Assembly: GCA_963711065.1 (NCBI GenBank)
Contig: CAVQCO010000006.1
Location: 806,001-870,000 of the forward strand
Length of the DNA: 64,000 nucleotides
Origin: Bog-473 sp963711065
GTDB taxonomy: Bacteria; Actinomycetota; Acidimicrobiia; Acidimicrobiales; RAAP-2
Reading direction: 5' to 3'
Translations under genes and position numbers: made by a program
In this document: in pieces, positions 61,485-64,000 of the stretch
Layout: each line of letters begins with the position of its first letter
How positions within the stretch are numbered: the first letter of the stretch is position 1
Notes under the pieces: generated by a model
Told to the model about the DNA's origin: nothing
The model's database searches: none
The model's input: the letters and a program-made list of their open reading frames with translations, nothing else

Positions 61485-62675
61485 TCAGACCGTCACACCG
61501 ACGCGCATGATGCGGGCCAGGTTCCCGCCCATGATCTTCTCCACGTCCTCCTCGGAGAAGCTCTCGGGGAGGTGGTCGAGGTAGCTGCGGGGCTCGGCCA
61601 GTCCTTCCGGGTGCGGGTAGTCGGAGCCGAAGAGGAGGTGGTCGGTGCCGAGGATCCCGGCAAGGCTCTCGAGGTTGTCCTCGTGGAACGGGCTGATGTA
61701 GACGTTCCGCTTGAACGCGTCGACCGGGTTCTCGACGAAAGCCTGGGGCATCTTGGAATAGGTGTCGTCGAGGTGGTCGAGCAGCGGCGCCACCCATTCG
61801 GCACCGTTCTCGATGAAGGCGATGCGCAGGTCGGGAAAGCGCGTCAGCAGGCCGTGGCAGGTCATGGCGGCCGATGCGTCCTCGGCCGGGCGCTTGCCGA
61901 TCGACATGGCCTTGAACGGGTCGAGCCGGAAGGGCAGATACTCCTTCGGCCCGGTCCAGTCACTCTGGTAGCGCGAGTAGCCACTGTCCGAGGCGTGCAT
62001 CGACACCAAGATGTCGGCGTCGACGACCCGCTGCCAGAACGGGTCGAACTCCTCGAAGGCGAACGAGCGCGAGCCGCCGAAGCCGGGAACCGGTGCGGGG
62101 CGGATGAGCACCGTCTTGGCGCCCCGCTCGAGCACCCACTCGAGCTCTTCGATGGCCTTCTCCACGATCGGGAGGGTGATCACCGGCGTGGCGAAGATGC
62201 GGTCTTCGTAGTTGAAGGTCCACTCCTCGTGGAGCCACTGGTTCAGGGAGTGGATCACGACATGGGTGAGCTCGGGGTCGTCGCGCAGGCGCTCCTCGAG
62301 CAGGCTGGCCAGGGTCGGGAACATGAGGGTCCGGTCGACGCCGAGCTCGTTCATGAGCTCGAGGCGTGGCGCGGGCTCCCGGAAGGCCGGCACGGCGCGC
62401 ATGGGCTCACCGATCAGCTCGCGGTAGGACTTGCCCTCGGGGTTGCCCTTGCGGAAGTACTCCTCCTGGGCGCCGGGCCGGGCCACCACGTCGAAGGTGG
62501 GGTTGGGGATGTAGTCGCTGACGAGGCCCCGGATCATGATCTTGGTCCGCCCGTCGACCTCGACGTACTTGATGGCGCCCTTGTAGGGCTCCGGGAGGTG
62601 GCGGGTGAAGGCGTCGCGGGTCTCGTAGAGGTGGTTGTCGGCGTCGAACACCGGGAAATTGCAGGTTCTGGACAT
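61485..62675 (-). CDS. PF04909-type amidohydrolase
   Basis: This 396-residue paralogue of 21172-22362 has the same motifs: FDADNHLYETRDAFTRHL at the start, VSMHASDSG, RFPDLRIAFIENGAEW and LLFGSDYPHPEG at the end. ATG 62675 is used because GAGGAG is a few bases upstream; an ATG at 62690 is possible. The surrounding acyl-CoA-type dehydrogenase and TetR genes suggest carboxylic acid breakdown. Confidence 0.88.
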   Translation of the reverse strand: MSRTCNFPVFDADNHLYETRDAFTRHLPEPYKGAIKYVEVDGRTKIMIRGLVSDYIPNPTFDVVARPGAQEEYFRKGNPEGKSYRELIGEPMRAVPAFREPAPRLELMNELGVDRTLMFPTLASLLEERLRDDPELTHVVIHSLNQWLHEEWTFNYEDRIFATPVITLPIVEKAIEELEWVLERGAKTVLIRPAPVPGFGGSRSFAFEEFDPFWQRVVDADILVSMHASDSGYSRYQSDWTGPKEYLPFRLDPFKAMSIGKRPAEDASAAMTCHGLLTRFPDLRIAFIENGAEWVAPLLDHLDDTYSKMPQAFVENPVDAFKRNVYISPFHEDNLESLAGILGTDHLLFGSDYPHPEGLAEPRSYLDHLPESFSEEDVEKIMGGNLARIMRVGVTV

Positions 62676-62693
62676 GCGCTCCTCGCCCATCTG

Positions 62694-62722
62694 ATGACCG
62701 TGACGTTTCATGACCGTGACGT
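62694..62722. repeat. Two 13-base direct repeats ATGACCGTGACGT
   Basis: Identical copies are at 62694-62706 and 62710-62722, with a 16-base period. They lie in the 5' leader of the amidohydrolase between its promoter and start codon. GACGT also occurs in the promoter palindrome further on, so they may be repeated regulator sites. Confidence 0.6.
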
Positions 62723-62748
62723 CAAAATCGGAAATGTTGCCGGGCTCC

Positions 62749-62777
62749 AGGGTACAGATTATTGACTTCGACGTCAA
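62749..62777 (-). promoter_or_regulatory. Promoter of the amidohydrolase-TetR-DoxX operon with a palindrome at -35
   Basis: On the minus strand TTGACG (62772-62777), 17 bases, then TACCCT (62749-62754). The -35 lies inside the inverted repeat TTGAC-6 bases-GTCAA (62762-62777). This would give the operon its own control separate from the dehydrogenase gene upstream. Confidence 0.45.
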
Positions 62778-62803
62778 GATTGTGATGGAGCGGTTACAGG
62801 CTT

Positions 62804-64000
<1,197 letters not shown>

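Overview
This window is GC-rich (by eye about 70%) and densely packed. Many starts are GTG and many genes overlap by 1-8 bases (ATGA or GTGA junctions). Gene content points to a soil- or water-dwelling actinomycete: F420-type luciferase-like oxidoreductases, mycothiol-type DinB/maleylpyruvate-isomerase proteins, many TetR regulators, P450 with a 3-cysteine ferredoxin, PF04909-type amidohydrolases, and a fused LivH-LivM permease. An acidimicrobial or related deep actinobacterial lineage is a reasonable guess, but nothing here proves the rank. I see no rRNA, tRNA or CRISPR array.

Region by region. (1) 1-8,490: a complete high-affinity potassium system. The structural genes (a 27-residue membrane peptide, kdpF, kdpA, kdpB, kdpC, and an OB-fold protein) run on the minus strand. 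The regulator is unusual: KdpD is divided into two divergent genes, the cytoplasmic KdpD/USP half on minus and the membrane histidine kinase on plus, followed by kdpE. (2) 8,571-15,523: an SDR / serine hydrolase / agmatinase operon; a nitrilase-fold protein whose catalytic cysteine is a serine; a membrane protein; a free-standing CDF dimerisation domain; maf; an alpha/beta hydrolase. (3) 15,615-17,207: an intact insertion sequence with 16-bp ends and a 4-bp target duplication, sitting in the promoter of an F420-type oxidoreductase. (4) 18,181-23,843: a secreted GH5 glycosidase, a frameshifted nitroreductase, an amidohydrolase and zwf. (5) 23,933-37,799: oxidative catabolism genes (Baeyer-Villiger-type monooxygenase, MDR and SDR dehydrogenases, P450 plus ferredoxin, two PhyH dioxygenases, enoyl-CoA hydratase), a TetR/MFS efflux pair with a clear operator-promoter, and an ArsR / SRPBCC / DinB-like operon. 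(6) 38,255-43,189 and 48,366-53,421: two separate branched-chain-amino-acid-type (HAAT) ABC importers, the second with a fused permease. Between them lie a fatty-acid desaturase and an ABC-2 exporter with its TetR. (7) 53,466-64,000: SDR, secreted alpha/beta hydrolase, LLM oxidoreductase, a deletion scar joining two gene remnants, a P450-SDR-TetR operon behind a 36-bp palindrome, and a minus-strand operon with methylmalonate-semialdehyde dehydrogenase, amidohydrolase, TetR and DoxX.

How it fits together: the Kdp block handles potassium limitation. Most of the rest looks like uptake (two HAAT importers), oxidation and beta-oxidation-like breakdown of hydrophobic or aromatic organic compounds, with local TetR/ArsR control and efflux. 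Substrates cannot be read from the sequence. Three genes (nitroreductase, PhyH, ABC ATPase) each carry an apparent single extra base. They are either recent pseudogenes or assembly errors, and this matters for how far the sequence can be trusted base by base.
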